DNA from: Rhynchospora pubera
Lineage: Eukaryota > Streptophyta > Magnoliopsida > Poales > Cyperaceae
Direction of reading: 5' to 3'
NCBI GenBank assembly: GCA_028095005.1
Contig: CM051460.1
Location: 284,682,238 to 284,746,237, forward strand
Length of the DNA: 64,000 nt
The translations under genes were made by a program, and so were the position numbers. Each line of letters opens with the position of its first letter. Positions within the stretch are counted from its first letter, which is position 1. Shown piece by piece: positions 34,644-45,354 of the stretch. Below the pieces are notes generated by a model that saw only the letters and a list, made by a program, of their open reading frames with translations, was not told the origin of the DNA and made no database searches.

Positions 34644-34892
34644 AGAAGGGCACATAACAGCTACAGACCCAAGGAACATGCCTCCTTGCTAAAATTTTGT
34701 GCCTTCATCCTACCGAGATCAGCCTCCTCTCCTCCTGGTAAAGAAGAAATCACTAAGTTAAAAAGGATATTGGCAGAAGGTTTTTCCAGTTTAATTAGAT
34801 ATGATGCATTTGCATCTGATAAAGAAGAATATCTTCCAATTGTGAATAAGAACAATGGTGATGATGCTAATGAAACAATCTACAGATCCCAG
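34644..34892 (+). pseudogene. Exon-like fragment of unknown gene in the Helitron (copy A)
   Basis: 249 bases, 83 codons, open, flanked by a TTGCAG acceptor and CAG|GT donor. It encodes RRAHNSYRPKEHASLLKFCA, then PGKEEITKLKRILAEGFSSL and DKEEYLPIVNKN. No start codon, so at most an internal exon; the family is not recognised. It is on the opposite strand from the exons at 42876-43781. Copy B (47433-47681) stays open but differs at several encoded residues, as expected for neutral drift. Confidence 0.4.
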
Positions 34893-35643
34893 GTTGCGGA
34901 ACTTATCTGAAATTAAACATAAGAGAATATACGATCAAAGATTAGCAGGCAATAGCATTAAGATCATCTCGATCAGTATCAACAAACCTCTAAGTCCTAT
35001 AATATTCTACAAATACAAAATATCAGTGAAAACAAAAGTAAAGAACAACTTTGTGCAATATATAATTTTTTTATGCTGGTCCTACATATTTTGAACTATA
35101 CATCTGCAATTACTACAATAGCAACTGCACCATATGATATCCAAGTTGCCATAATAAATCAAAAGAAATTACATTTTTATTATGAGACCGTATAAATCTC
35201 TGAACTTGAAGACTAAGTACATCAATTAGATGCTTTATAGCCAAATGTTATCCATCTTATACGACGACAATCATAGAGAAATAATTGATCAACATGTTGC
35301 AAGTTAATAAGATCCTATAGGTATGATGAAGAAAGAACATAATCAGCTTTCAAGGAAGGATTACATAATCAAATTAGGTCATTGAGTTTTGATATAACAC
35401 ACTCTTTTCAGCAGCCGACAACACAGAGGAAAATATACCTGAAATTTTCATGAATGATCCCCTGAAAGCAAAAACTCTATCTGAAGGATCTGGAGAACTC
35501 CAACAGCGCCCATCTTGTTTATAGTTGTGAATATCTTCGAAATAGCACACAATGTTGAAACAAAAATAAGCTCAACTCTAAATCAGTCACATATCATGTG
35601 TACATAATTTTTTCTGACATTATTAACAATTTTCAATTGTAGT

Positions 35644-37104
35644 TGTTGTACTAAACGTCTCTAGGTTTGTCGATTGCAAAACAATATCATTTGGCATTTA
35701 ACAATCTTCTTTGAGTTTTATAGGAAGAAGATACAATTTATGAGGACTTGGATAAAAGCTTTAAGAAAGATCAAGATCAAGTCATTAGAGAGCTTGTAGG
35801 CTAGTTTAGACTAGGATAGAAGGTATACTTTAGTCCTTGTTTATCCTTTAAATGGTCTAGATAGCGAAAAGCTCAATAAACCAGCAAAATCTTTTTTTCT
35901 GTGACCTAGCGTCGTACAACGCTAGATAGAGTTACACAACGCTAGAACAGCTAAATTCATACTTTTGTGAATCAACGTTGCACAACGCTATATAGAGTTA
36001 GGCAACGCTGAGTCACAACGTTGTACAACGCTCAGTAGAGTTGTACAACGCTACAGTTAAAAGCTTGGAAATTTTCCTGAGTACCATCGTGCAACGCCAT
36101 ATAGCGTTGCACAACGCCACAAAAATCCCAAGTTAGTTGTGCTATTTTTACATGCAAAGTTTCTGGAGACGTTAGCCAACGTCTTTCAGCGTTGGGTAAC
36201 GTTAGCGTTGTGTGACGGCATATAGAGTTGTACAACGCTCTATTGAATCTGTCAGAGTTGTTCCTTTTGTCTCCCTTTAGCGTTGTGTAACGCCATTCAG
36301 TGGCAAGCAACGCTCTGACAATTTCTAACGGAATTGTCGGAGCTTTCCTTTGGTTATACACTCCTTCGTTGTGCGACGGCAAATAGCGTTGCACAACGCT
36401 CTGACAGACCAACGGCTATATTAAAGAGCCGTTAGAATTTACAACGGTCATATTCCAGCGTTGTATAACGCTATTCAGCGTTGTACAACGTTGTGGCCTG
36501 TTTTTGCTGGGGATCTGCTCATTTCGAGCCCTATATATATTCACCCCATGTTCTCTCTCTAGTTGTGGCTTCACTTTGCAAAATTAGACCAGAATTGAGC
36601 CTTTGAGCACAGGGATACTCTCCCACTTGAGCTTTTCATAGCTAGACCATCTTGAGAGATTTAGTAGCCTCAAACACCACCGCCCCGACATTGTCGCTAT
36701 GTGTAGGTTGGAATAGGTTGAGAACTCTTCTCCTTTGAGGCCGTTGTGCCATTCGAGTTAGGCCGATCCGCCTCGAGTGTCCTTGTGACGAGGTGATTCG
36801 GTTCGAAGTTGTAGTCCCGTTCTTGTTGGAATTGAACGGAGCGCGCCCTTTCGTGGTAGCGGAACTCCCGGAGACGTACGACTAAGGCTAGCTTCTTCTA
36901 GCGGGTCGGAACTCCGTAATCACATCGCGTGTTCAATTTATCTCTCTCTTTTTCTCTTTATTATCTTGCTATACTTGAATTGCTTGTGTGCTTGCTTGTA
37001 TTGGGTACCAATTGAATTGTGTTAGGGTAGTTCATACCAAACCGGTCCAAAACCTTAAATCGCTTCCGCTAAACCTTGATTAAGCCGCCTCCTTAGGGAC
37101 AACA
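35644..37104 (+). repeat. 5' LTR of the gag-only element
   Basis: 1461 bp with TG...CA ends. It contains the palindrome array at 35908-36490, a TATA-like 'ctatatatatt' near 36531 and a CT-rich run near 36940. Confidence 0.92.
35908..36490. repeat. Palindrome array in the 5' LTR
   Basis: More than fifteen degenerate GCGTTG-NN-CAACGC dyads, often in pairs. The array ends about 40 bases before the likely TATA element, an enhancer-like position. The same array is in the 3' LTR and in the older LTR at 50-765. Confidence 0.85.
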
Positions 37105-37107
37105 AAG

Positions 37108-37119
37108 TGGTATCAGAGC
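37108..37119 (+). other. Primer binding site (initiator-Met tRNA)
   Basis: TGGTATCAGAGC starts three bases after the 5' LTR, the standard plant Copia primer site. Confidence 0.88.
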
Positions 37120-37160
37120 GGGAACCTCGATTAAGCTATTCTTAATCTCGGTTTTCGGTC

Positions 37161-39293
37161 ATGGCGGCTCGTTTTGTAGAGAGACCGGATAAATTAGGCC
37201 AAAATTGTAGAAATTTCTCTTTTTGGAAGAGATGCATGGTGAACTACCTCAATATCTTGGGATATTGGCATGTGGTAGAAAATCGGTATACCCCCGAACT
37301 TAAACCAAATTCGGTAGAATTGACCAAGAAGTCTCGTGATAACCGAATGGACAATGATTGTGCGGTTAATGCCATATTAGCCTCGGTCCATGAATCAATT
37401 GGTGTGACCCTTAGTCGTTTTGATCTAGCACACGATATGTGGATGGCTCTCCTCACCCGTTATGAGGGAAATTCTCAAATTAGGCATTCTAAATTGTATG
37501 AGTTGTACTCTCAATTTGAGAATTTCCACATAAAGGATGGTGAATCCATTGAGGATATGTACACTCGTCTTGTACAACTCCAAAATGAATTCACCGAAGG
37601 AGGTGAGCCCCTAACAAATGGCAAGATTGTAGGGAAGATGATGCGGGCTATGAGTGGACGGCACGAATGGGATGCTCACATCACGTCGCTTGAGACCATT
37701 ATCCGGATGGACCATGCGTACACCCCGGAACAAATGTACACCGAGCTTCGATGTGTTGAGGAGAAGCTCAAGCAACTCGCCAAACTAGAGCCTCATCCAA
37801 GAACCTTAGCCATGACCTCCACAAGCAATCCCGCCTCCACATCATCATCTCGATCCTCTCATCGCCGATACCCACATCAAACACCATTAAACCTCTACGA
37901 GCTTGATGAGACAAAAAAAGAGGTGGTGATTGAGAAGATGTTTCGTGGGTTGCTCAAGCATGAGAAGAAGTTCAACAATGAGAGGTTAGCCAATGATGAA
38001 CGGGAGTTGTGTTTTGTGTGCAATAAAGAGGGGCATTCAATGCACAAGTGTCACAAGCTTTTCCCTCAAGTGCAAACCGACAAGCCAAAGCCTAAGCACA
38101 AGAAGGAAAAGAAGAAGGCTCAAGCCATGCATGCCTTGTGGGATGTTGAATCCGAAACAAGCTCATCCGATTCGGATTCTCATGAGGTGTATGCTTTGGT
38201 GGCAAATGTGAAAGAGGTGGTATTCTCAACGGATGATGTGGAGGATGACTTCGTGAAGGACATCCTCAATAAGTTCAATCAAGGGACAAGATTTGTTCAT
38301 CCGCTACTTCAAGCGCGTAAGACAACACCACCTCCATCTCCACCACCTTCGCCAAAGGCATGCTCTCCAAAGGTATATCTCCCTCTCAATGAATCTCTTA
38401 GTAGTAATGATAGTGAGAGTGATGATGAACCAACTAGTTCAACTCCATGTGTTGATTGTGATAGGTTGAACTCTATTCTTGATGCTACCCATGATGCCTT
38501 GGTTAGGAAAGCCGATACCATAGAAACTTTAAAAACCAAGGTAGATAAGCTTACTTCTAAGATGGGTGAGTATGAGGCTAAAATTAAGGAGTTTGAAAAA
38601 CAACTTGAAAAACAACTTGAAAAACCGATTTTAGCTCAAGCTCCTAACACGGATTTGAAAAACCTTTTCAAAGGTCAAAAGCCTCTTGACAAGTCCGGTC
38701 TTGGTTACCAAAAGCCTTATCAAACCAAGAAAAAGAACTTGTCATACAAAAATGGGAAACAATTTGCACAAAACACACAATTTCAAAAACCTAAAAATTC
38801 TCGTGGTCATGCACATATGTACCAAATGAAACCTAGAAATACTAGAGTGCAAAACGAAAAGAATTTGCAAAATCAAGAAAAGAAGGTTTTTGTTCCAAAG
38901 GCGTCCAATAAAATTTATTTTAGAGGACCCGATGGATGGTTTTATGAATTTAAAGAGCAACACTCTTCTCAAAACCACAAAGCTCAATCAAATGGGCATA
39001 AAAAGAATGTTTTCCAAAATTTCCAAAAGGATCGCAAAAAGGATTTTAATGCCTCATCCAATGATCCTAAGAAGAAGGCCGAATACCTTAGAGCCCATTA
39101 CTATTCTCATTTTGTCAAGGGTTCTACCATGCCTAAGCCAACCAATGCATATTGCAACTATTGTTGTCAAAATGGTCATATCTCGTTGGAATGCAAACTT
39201 AGGAAACCAAATGGTGAGTCCAAAGGTAAGTGGGTTCCAAAAGCTTGTACCTCTAGTGGTACAACTAGTGGTATAGTAACCAATGTGGCCTAA
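37161..39293 (+). CDS. Gag-like protein (710 aa) of the non-autonomous element
   Basis: Starts 56 bases after the LTR with an ATG. The N-terminal half resembles UBN2/DUF4219-type Copia gag (around FWKRCMVNYLNILGYWHVVE and YELYSQFENFHIKDGESIED). It has two CCHC knuckles, CFVCNKEGHSMHKC (about 291-304) and CNYCCQNGHISLEC (about 662-675). Between them lie a Lys-rich run, an acidic Ser/Asp region, a Pro-rich segment and a predicted coiled coil at about 445-490. In autonomous relatives the second knuckle and the KWVPK motif lead into pol; here the frame stops 20 codons later. The product could form particles and package RNA, but reverse transcriptase must come from another element. Confidence 0.88.
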   Translation: MAARFVERPDKLGQNCRNFSFWKRCMVNYLNILGYWHVVENRYTPELKPNSVELTKKSRDNRMDNDCAVNAILASVHESIGVTLSRFDLAHDMWMALLTRYEGNSQIRHSKLYELYSQFENFHIKDGESIEDMYTRLVQLQNEFTEGGEPLTNGKIVGKMMRAMSGRHEWDAHITSLETIIRMDHAYTPEQMYTELRCVEEKLKQLAKLEPHPRTLAMTSTSNPASTSSSRSSHRRYPHQTPLNLYELDETKKEVVIEKMFRGLLKHEKKFNNERLANDERELCFVCNKEGHSMHKCHKLFPQVQTDKPKPKHKKEKKKAQAMHALWDVESETSSSDSDSHEVYALVANVKEVVFSTDDVEDDFVKDILNKFNQGTRFVHPLLQARKTTPPPSPPPSPKACSPKVYLPLNESLSSNDSESDDEPTSSTPCVDCDRLNSILDATHDALVRKADTIETLKTKVDKLTSKMGEYEAKIKEFEKQLEKQLEKPILAQAPNTDLKNLFKGQKPLDKSGLGYQKPYQTKKKNLSYKNGKQFAQNTQFQKPKNSRGHAHMYQMKPRNTRVQNEKNLQNQEKKVFVPKASNKIYFRGPDGWFYEFKEQHSSQNHKAQSNGHKKNVFQNFQKDRKKDFNASSNDPKKKAEYLRAHYYSHFVKGSTMPKPTNAYCNYCCQNGHISLECKLRKPNGESKGKWVPKACTSSGTTSGIVTNVA

Positions 39294-39593
39294 ATACCAA
39301 GTTATCCCCCGGTCTTATAAGCCAAATTTTTAGGGGGAGCCTCTTTATTTCTATCTTATTTTTGTTTGAGAGGTTAAATTTGGTCACACTACTTTGTGTA
39401 GTGCCCTAAATTGGTTCTCCAATTCCTTTTCTCCAAAATTAAGGGGGAGCCATAAATTTAGGGGGAGCTTGGTATAATTTTCACTTTTTGTCGATTTACA
39501 AAAAGGGGGAGAATTGTAGTAAAGCTTGTGAAATGCCAAAATTTAATCGCTTTACTAATGATATTATTTTGCAAATCGTCAAAAGGGGGAGAT
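39294..39593 (+). other. Pol-less 3' internal region with repeated polypurine tracts
   Basis: About 300 bases with five or so GGGGGAG tracts; the last (AAAAGGGGGAGAT, 39581-39593) abuts the 3' LTR. A large internal deletion that removed pol is the likely origin. Confidence 0.8.
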
Positions 39594-41054
39594 TGTTGTA
39601 CTAAACGTCTCTAGGTTTGTCGATTGCAAAACAATATCATTTGGCATTTAACAATCTTCTTTGAGTTTTATAGGAAGAAGATACAATTTATGAGGACTTG
39701 GATAAAAGCTTTAAGAAAGATCAAGATCAAGTCATTAGAGAGCTTGTAGGCTAGTTTAGACTAGGATAGAAGGTATACTTTAGTCCTTGTTTATCCTTTA
39801 AATGGTCTAGATAGCGAAAATCTCAATAAACCAGCAAAATCCTGTTTTCTGTGACCTAGCGTCGTACAACGCTAGATAGAGTTACACAACGCTAGAACAG
39901 CTAAATTCATACTTTTGTGAATCAACGTTGCACAACGCTATATAGAGTTAGGCAACGCTGAGTCACAACGTTGTACAACGCTCAGTAGAGTTGTACAACG
40001 CTACAGTTAAAAACTTGGAAATTTTCCTGAGTACCATCGTGCAACGCCATATAGCGTTGCACAACGCCACAAAAATCCCAAGTTAGTTGTGCTGTTTTTA
40101 CATGCAAAGTTTCTGGAGACGTTAGCCAACGTCTTTCAGCGTTGGGTAACGTTAGCGTTGTGTGACGACATATAGAGTTGTACAACGCTCTATTGAATCT
40201 GTCAGAGTTGTTCCTTTTGTCTCCCTTTAGCGTTGTGTAACGCCATTCAGTGGCAAGCAACGCTCTGACAATTTCCAACGGAATTGTCGGAGCTTTCCTT
40301 TGGTTATACACTCCTTCGTTGTGCGACGGCAAATAGCGTTGCACAACGCTCTGACAGACCAACGGCTATATTAAAGAGCCGTTAGAATTTACAACGGTCA
40401 TATTCCAGTGTTGTATAACGCTATTCAGCGTTGTACAACGCTGTGGCCTGTTTTTGCTGGGGATCTGCTCATTTCGAGCCCTATATATATTCACCCCATG
40501 TTCTCTCTCTAGTTGTGGCTTCACTTTGCAAAATTAGACCAGAATTGAGCCTTTGAGCACAGGGATACTCTCCCACTTGAGCTTTTCATAGCTAGACCAT
40601 CTTGAGAGATTTAGTAGCCTCAAACACCACCGCCCCGACATTGTCGCTAGGTGTAGGTTGGAATAGGTTGAGAGCTCTTCTCCTTTGAGGCCGTTGTGCC
40701 ATTCGAGTTAGGCCGATCCGCCTCGAGTGTCCTTGTGACGAGGTGATTCGGTTCGAAGTTGTAGTCCCGTTCTTGTTGGAATTGAACGGAGCGCGCCCTT
40801 TCGTGGTAGCGGAACTCCCGGAGACGTACGACTAAGGCTAGCTTCTTCTAGCGGGTCGGAACTCCGTAATCACATCGCGTGTTCAATTTCTCTCTCTCTT
40901 TTTCTCTTTATTATCTTGCTATACTTGAATTGCTTGTGTGCTTGCTTGTATTGGGTACCAATTGAATTGTGTTAGGGTAGTTCATACCAAACCGGTCCAA
41001 AACCTTAAATCGCTTCCGCTAAACCTTGATTAAGCCGCCTCCTTAGGGACAACA
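39594..41054 (+). repeat. 3' LTR of the gag-only element
   Basis: 1461 bp. Its palindrome array is at 39858-40440. It is followed by the target duplication GTAGT at 41055-41059. Confidence 0.92.
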
Positions 41055-41059
41055 GTAGT

Positions 41060-42400
41060 GTTTTATAAACTCCTAAAAGCAATAATAGCAATTAATAAAT
41101 ATATAAAAACCACAAAAATACCCTCCTCAATTGGAAAATTCAGAAATAGACAAAGATAATAAATGAATTACGTGAAATAGGGAGGGTAGTTGAAGCACAG
41201 GAGCAGCTTGACTTTGCTGAATTTCTGAATCTACAACAGTTTTTTTTTTAACAAAAATATAAAGACAAAATTATCTACGAATAGCTTTTGCATGCCATAT
41301 TTTTTTAACAATAAAGATTCAGTTTAAGAGGGCAACCTGAATTACTCTAATTAATTTCATATTTAGTTTCTCTTCACCAACTTTAATTTAAATAATACCT
41401 CAACATTAATTTAGAATTTACCTAATATAATATATTAGATGCTTACAACTGATACTAATGAGAGAACATAGTTGCATCACATTAAATTGAAGAAAGAAAT
41501 TAGGGATGTTTCCTCTTGCTATAAATTTTTTATTTTTACTTTGTTAGCATTACTTCTTTTTTTCTGACTGGAATGAGGGAGATCATTTTGTACAACAAAA
41601 GCCTTGAATAACCAAACCTCAGACAATTGCAAATAACTATACGGATACAATAATAGAGTAAATTATTAGATTTTTTATGTAAATGTTTATAACATATTGC
41701 TCTTCAGTTATAATAATTAAAATATTACTATTACTTGTCTAGAATAATTAGCAAGGTTTGACATGATTACAATATAAACTGCAGCTGAGATAATAGTCCA
41801 AAGCAAAGAGTAAAAATACTATATGCAAATCTAATTTTCAATTATTGAAGATAAGCTCATCTCACATTAAATGCTACCAGTAAAATCATGTCTCTATGTA
41901 CACCGCCTCCAGTTTGCTCCTCATTTGCATCTCCTCTTCATTCTTCATTCTGTGCATCGTTATCTTTACTTCACAATCTCATATTGTGTTCTGACTTCTG
42001 AGCTGCGATGCCTTCTCGAGTAAAATGATATTCTCTTTGGAAATAAGAAAATGGTTAAAACACTGGGCAGTCATCATGCCTTTGCATTCTTAGGTAAAAG
42101 AATAGAATGGTTAAAATAATATTCCCTTTCAAAATTAACGGAAACAAACTGTACATAATAACATATGATTTGTTCTAAAACTTGCAAATATTTTTCGAAT
42201 TTAAACATCACCAACTCTTGCTTTTTATCCAGATTCTCTCTATTGTTTCATTTTGTACAAAAGCAAAAAACAACAAACAAAAGAATAACAGAAATCTAAA
42301 TGGAAAATGTGGGAATATACATATAAAATCTTGTAGAAAAGATCAATTGATACAGGGATAAATACACAGCAACACCATAACCATCTATAATCCCTCATGA
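41060..42400. other. Helitron interior without recognised genes (copy A)
   Basis: AT-rich, collinear with 50168-51490 in copy B at high identity. No coding region was seen. Confidence 0.5.
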
Positions 42401-42875
42401 GTATGCTTTATGGCCTTAATCCTGGTGCTATGCATCATAGTAAGTCTAAATCGTTATATCATTATTTTTTTAACTAAACCTCAATTTGACTTATTGGCCC
42501 TAATATTTCTTAAGATGATTTTAATTGCAATACGCTCCATAATCTCCAGAAACAAAACATTACCTTATCAGCAATACCAGTGTTGTCTCTGAGTGCATTG
42601 ATATCGGCAATACTAGTGTTGTCTCTGACTCAAAGGCCAAGCTTGTACCTGAGGTAATAAGATATACATTGTAGCGTGACTAATTAGCTTGTGTATTGGA
42701 GGATGTGAGTGATTGCGTATCAATGAACAAAGTCTTTTTAGGCAACACCAAAGGCACTCATTAATAAAGATGCAAGTAAATACAAAAGGCACTCATTAAT
42801 AGCAGTTTCCATCAAATTTTTTTTAAAGAAATTTGTAGAATTATAAAAAGAGAACAAATTAACAGCCGAACATAC

Positions 42876-43860
42876 CTTATGGTTTCTATAGTATGCATCA
42901 TCCCCTAATCAGTCACTGATCCCTTATTTACTTGTTCTTTCCACCCTTCTTACAGGAGAGATCTGATCATGCAGGTTAAACATGTAAAGGTGATAGATGC
43001 AGGATCACAAAATAAGAAATAAGAACATAAGAAACAGAAACAGAACGCTAAAAAGACGATAATAAGGGATTGACCTAAGTAGTCAAAGGGGTTTCTATAG
43101 TATACCCCAAATCCACCATTTCTATTTGATTCTGTCAGAGATCATCTAAAACTTATTATTTAATTTTTTATCTATCCATTAATATCTATCATTTCAGATT
43201 GGTTCCATCATAGCTGAATAGAATATGTTTCGTATTAGGACAATGAAAATCAAGCAATAGAATGAACAAACCCTACAAGGCACTACAACTGGAGAAGAGA
43301 TGACATCCTTCATCTAAGGCTTGATTTATTGTCATACGAAAATCTTAATTTAATCGGAAAAAAAATAAACAATAAAATTGGTAAAAAAAAACAATGGGAA
43401 AAATACTCACAGCTTGTGATCATTCTTGATCTCAGCTTGTCGCATCCAGTCGTCAGTTTCCAGCTTGTCTTCTAAACCCTAAACCATGGCAAGGATTCAA
43501 AGAAAGGGGTGCTACTCAGGTTTGAGCGGAGAAGAGAGTGAGACTGCGAAAACACGGACACCAAAAGAAACTTCGAACTTCCCCAGCCGCCGCCGATTGC
43601 TCTCCCCGGATCGCCATAGGCCGCTCAATTTCTGTCATGTTTTCTTTCATTTGTTTTTGCTGAGGAAAGTGAGAGAGAGATGGAGAAGGATCCAGATGAA
43701 GAGAGAAGGAGAGGAGATCTGGTGCGGCGAGGGAGAAAAAGAATGTGATGTGAATACCTTGAACATCGAAATCGAGGGCATCGTCAGAGTAGAACAGCAC
43801 GGAAGCAACGAAGAGAGGCGAGCAAAAAAACCCAGAACGAAGGAGTACGAAAGTTTAGTG
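42876..43860 (-). pseudogene. Captured multi-exon gene fragment in the Helitron (copy A)
   Basis: Four exons in the Helitron's own orientation. A leader plus ATG exon has its coding part at 43758-43781 (MPSISMFK), followed by exons at 43411-43478, 43075-43121 and 42876-42904. All introns are GT-AG and the phases agree (0, 2, 1, 0). They read GLEDKLETDDWMRQAEIKND..., NGGFGVYYRNPFDYL and GDDAYYRNHK. The next exon cannot be set reliably; in phase 0 it soon meets a stop. A telomere-motif-like AAACCCTAAACC overlaps the acceptor of exon 2. The family is not recognised. The plus-strand frame 43486-43881 across this region is a shadow. Confidence 0.45.
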
Positions 43861-44032
43861 GAGGCGAAGGGTTCGGATTAAATCCATCAGACGTTAAACA
43901 GTCATTCAAACCGTTACGATTTGAGCTTTACCTACGGTACTTTGTAGGTTTGAAATTGACATACTTGTAACGATTTGAGCTTTACCTACAGTACTTTGTA
44001 GGTTTGAAATTGATATACTTATATACTTATAA

Positions 44033-44605
44033 CAGTACGAGCATTGAGTTCTGTAAAATTCCACTTTAAAATTAAAGCTTTTCTAGCCCTTTGATCAAAT
44101 GTTTTCATATGGATCAAATAGGCATGAAATCAAATCCAGCAAAAACAAAGGTCTAATGAGTGAGGAATGATACTTTAAGCACAAAACAATAAATATGCAT
44201 AATGCTGATAGCCACAATAATAATATAATAATTTACAAAAATATTTTGGCCAAAACATCCATCTCCGTAAAAGCTCAAACCAATTAGAGATCTTAAAAAA
44301 TGTCACAACAAGTTAGATATTTAACTACATTTCAGTATTGTTACCACATGCATATAACTAAATCCCATGAAACGCTCATAAAAATTTAAACATATCTGAG
44401 TCGTCTACACTACATTAAAATAAATAAGACATTCTAAGTTAGATCCTGATTAGAGGCCACCTCTTCAACCAAACAAAAGAGGTTCCTCAATAGTTTTTAA
44501 ATTATGTGCAAACCGACCAATCATCAGTTGGGCTCATAAATTCAGAACTGGTATTTTTCAGCCCTTCGTTCCATGACACCAGATCTATCTTGATTCTCAT
44601 CCACG
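44033..44605 (-). pseudogene. DREB2-like module, copy 6A: right 3' flank and last codons
   Basis: Continues the module interrupted at 33896. 44506-44605 corresponds to the C-terminal end of the pseudogene (stretch near VMERRAEKYQF) and is cut at 44605 by unrelated sequence. Confidence 0.7.
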
Positions 44606-44689
44606 GGAAAATTTTTATAAAAGATAAAAATATCCCTGACAATTTTAAAAAAGACAAAAGAGACTCTGAAATTTTAAAAAGAGCACAGC

Positions 44690-44760
44690 TATAGCGGTAA
44701 TAGCAGTACCGTTATAACTCAGCCCTATAGCGGCAATAGCATTACCGCTATAGGGTTTTT
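44690..44760. repeat. CCCTATAGCGG hairpin cluster (copy A)
   Basis: CCCTATAGCGG (44723-44733) and CCGCTATAGGG (44745-44755) form a perfect 11 bp stem around an 11-base loop. A degenerate dyad precedes it. Copy B has one additional stem (58537-58602). Confidence 0.8.
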
Positions 44761-45164
44761 TTTCGGGCTGACAGTCTGACACCTCTGTTTTTTTTTTTTT
44801 GGTTTTTTGCGCAAATTTTTTGTTTTTGTCCCGCATTGAAGAGGGTAGTTGTGTGTTGATTGGTACTCACCAAGAGCATAACACAACCAGTTTATATTCA
44901 AGGTCTTAATGGGTGAAGCCTATGACAAGTGGGGCCAACTTATAAGTAGAAGAAAGATGCCATGATTAAATGATGTTATGAGAATATCACGTGGGTTCAA
45001 GGTGGTATAGGCCAAACCTTAGAAAAATTCATTTGTTGAACAAGTGCAAAACCGATATGCCGACAACCCTGCCTCCAGTAATTAACATGAAATGAATGCG
45101 GGAGAAGACCAATCATGGTGGGATGAAATTCTGCAACATGTAGATAGTCAAGATCTCTAACTAT

Positions 45165-45354
45165 TTATTACTTTTAAATATTTATGTATTTTTTAGGTAT
45201 TTTATTTTTAAGTAACAACTAAGTGAATGTTTTTAGGTATTTTTTTTTAATTGAATGTGTTAATTTATATTATGGTTATTTTTATGTAGTTTTTTCTAAA
45301 AAAATAGAGTGTGCTAATTTATATTATGGTTATTTTTATGCAGTTTTTTTTAAT
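45165..45354. other. Junction between the tandem copies
   Basis: AT-rich DNA with an internal direct repeat ('tttatattatggttattttt', twice, near 45262 and 45318). It may be a remnant of the duplication junction. Confidence 0.5.

Larger units (their letters stand above)
35644..41054 (+). mobile_element. Non-autonomous (gag-only) LTR retrotransposon, 5411 bp
   Basis: LTRs 35644-37104 and 39594-41054, each 1461 bp with ends TGTTGTACTAA...GGGACAACA. Target duplication GTAGT (35639-35643 and 41055-41059); the empty site is preserved at about 50163-50167 in copy B. By eye the LTRs differ at about twelve positions (0.8%). The interior holds a tRNA-iMet primer site, one gag ORF and several AGGGGGAG tracts, but no protease, integrase, reverse transcriptase or RNase H. 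The gag style and primer site suggest a Copia-derived element mobilised in trans. Confidence 0.93.
33897..44013 (-). mobile_element. Helitron-like element, copy A (interrupted by an LTR element)
   Basis: On the minus strand the 3' end reads hairpin (33908-33924), 7 nt, CTAG, then T: the Helitron CTRR terminus with a target T. It shares the hairpin core CATCGCGCTTCGCGC with the well-defined Helitron at 58827. The module it interrupts resumes at about 44032. The 5' end is uncertain: a minus-strand TC preceded by A lies at 44012-44013, leaving 18 extra AT-rich bases before the host sequence. Without the LTR element it is about 4.7 kb and contains gene-like exons but no Rep/helicase, so it is non-autonomous. 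It is present in both tandem copies and so predates the duplication. Confidence 0.7.
32532..45164. repeat. Tandem segmental duplication, copy A
   Basis: Collinear with 45355-64000 once later insertions are removed: about 7.2 kb of shared DNA, with sporadic substitutions and indels. Copy A carries one private insertion, the gag-only LTR element at 35644-41054, and is the empty site for three insertions in copy B. Confidence 0.9.

Noticed and set aside
36032..36412. 126-codon minus-strand frame repeated at 39982-40362
   Set aside because: It is produced by the palindrome array of the two LTRs; repetition of the frame only reflects LTR identity.
43486..43881. 131-codon plus-strand frame with a telomere-motif-like leader (also 57299-57694)
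   Set aside because: It overlaps the better-supported minus-strand leader/ATG exon and its intron; the translation has no recognisable domain and the splice-consistent minus model explains the region.
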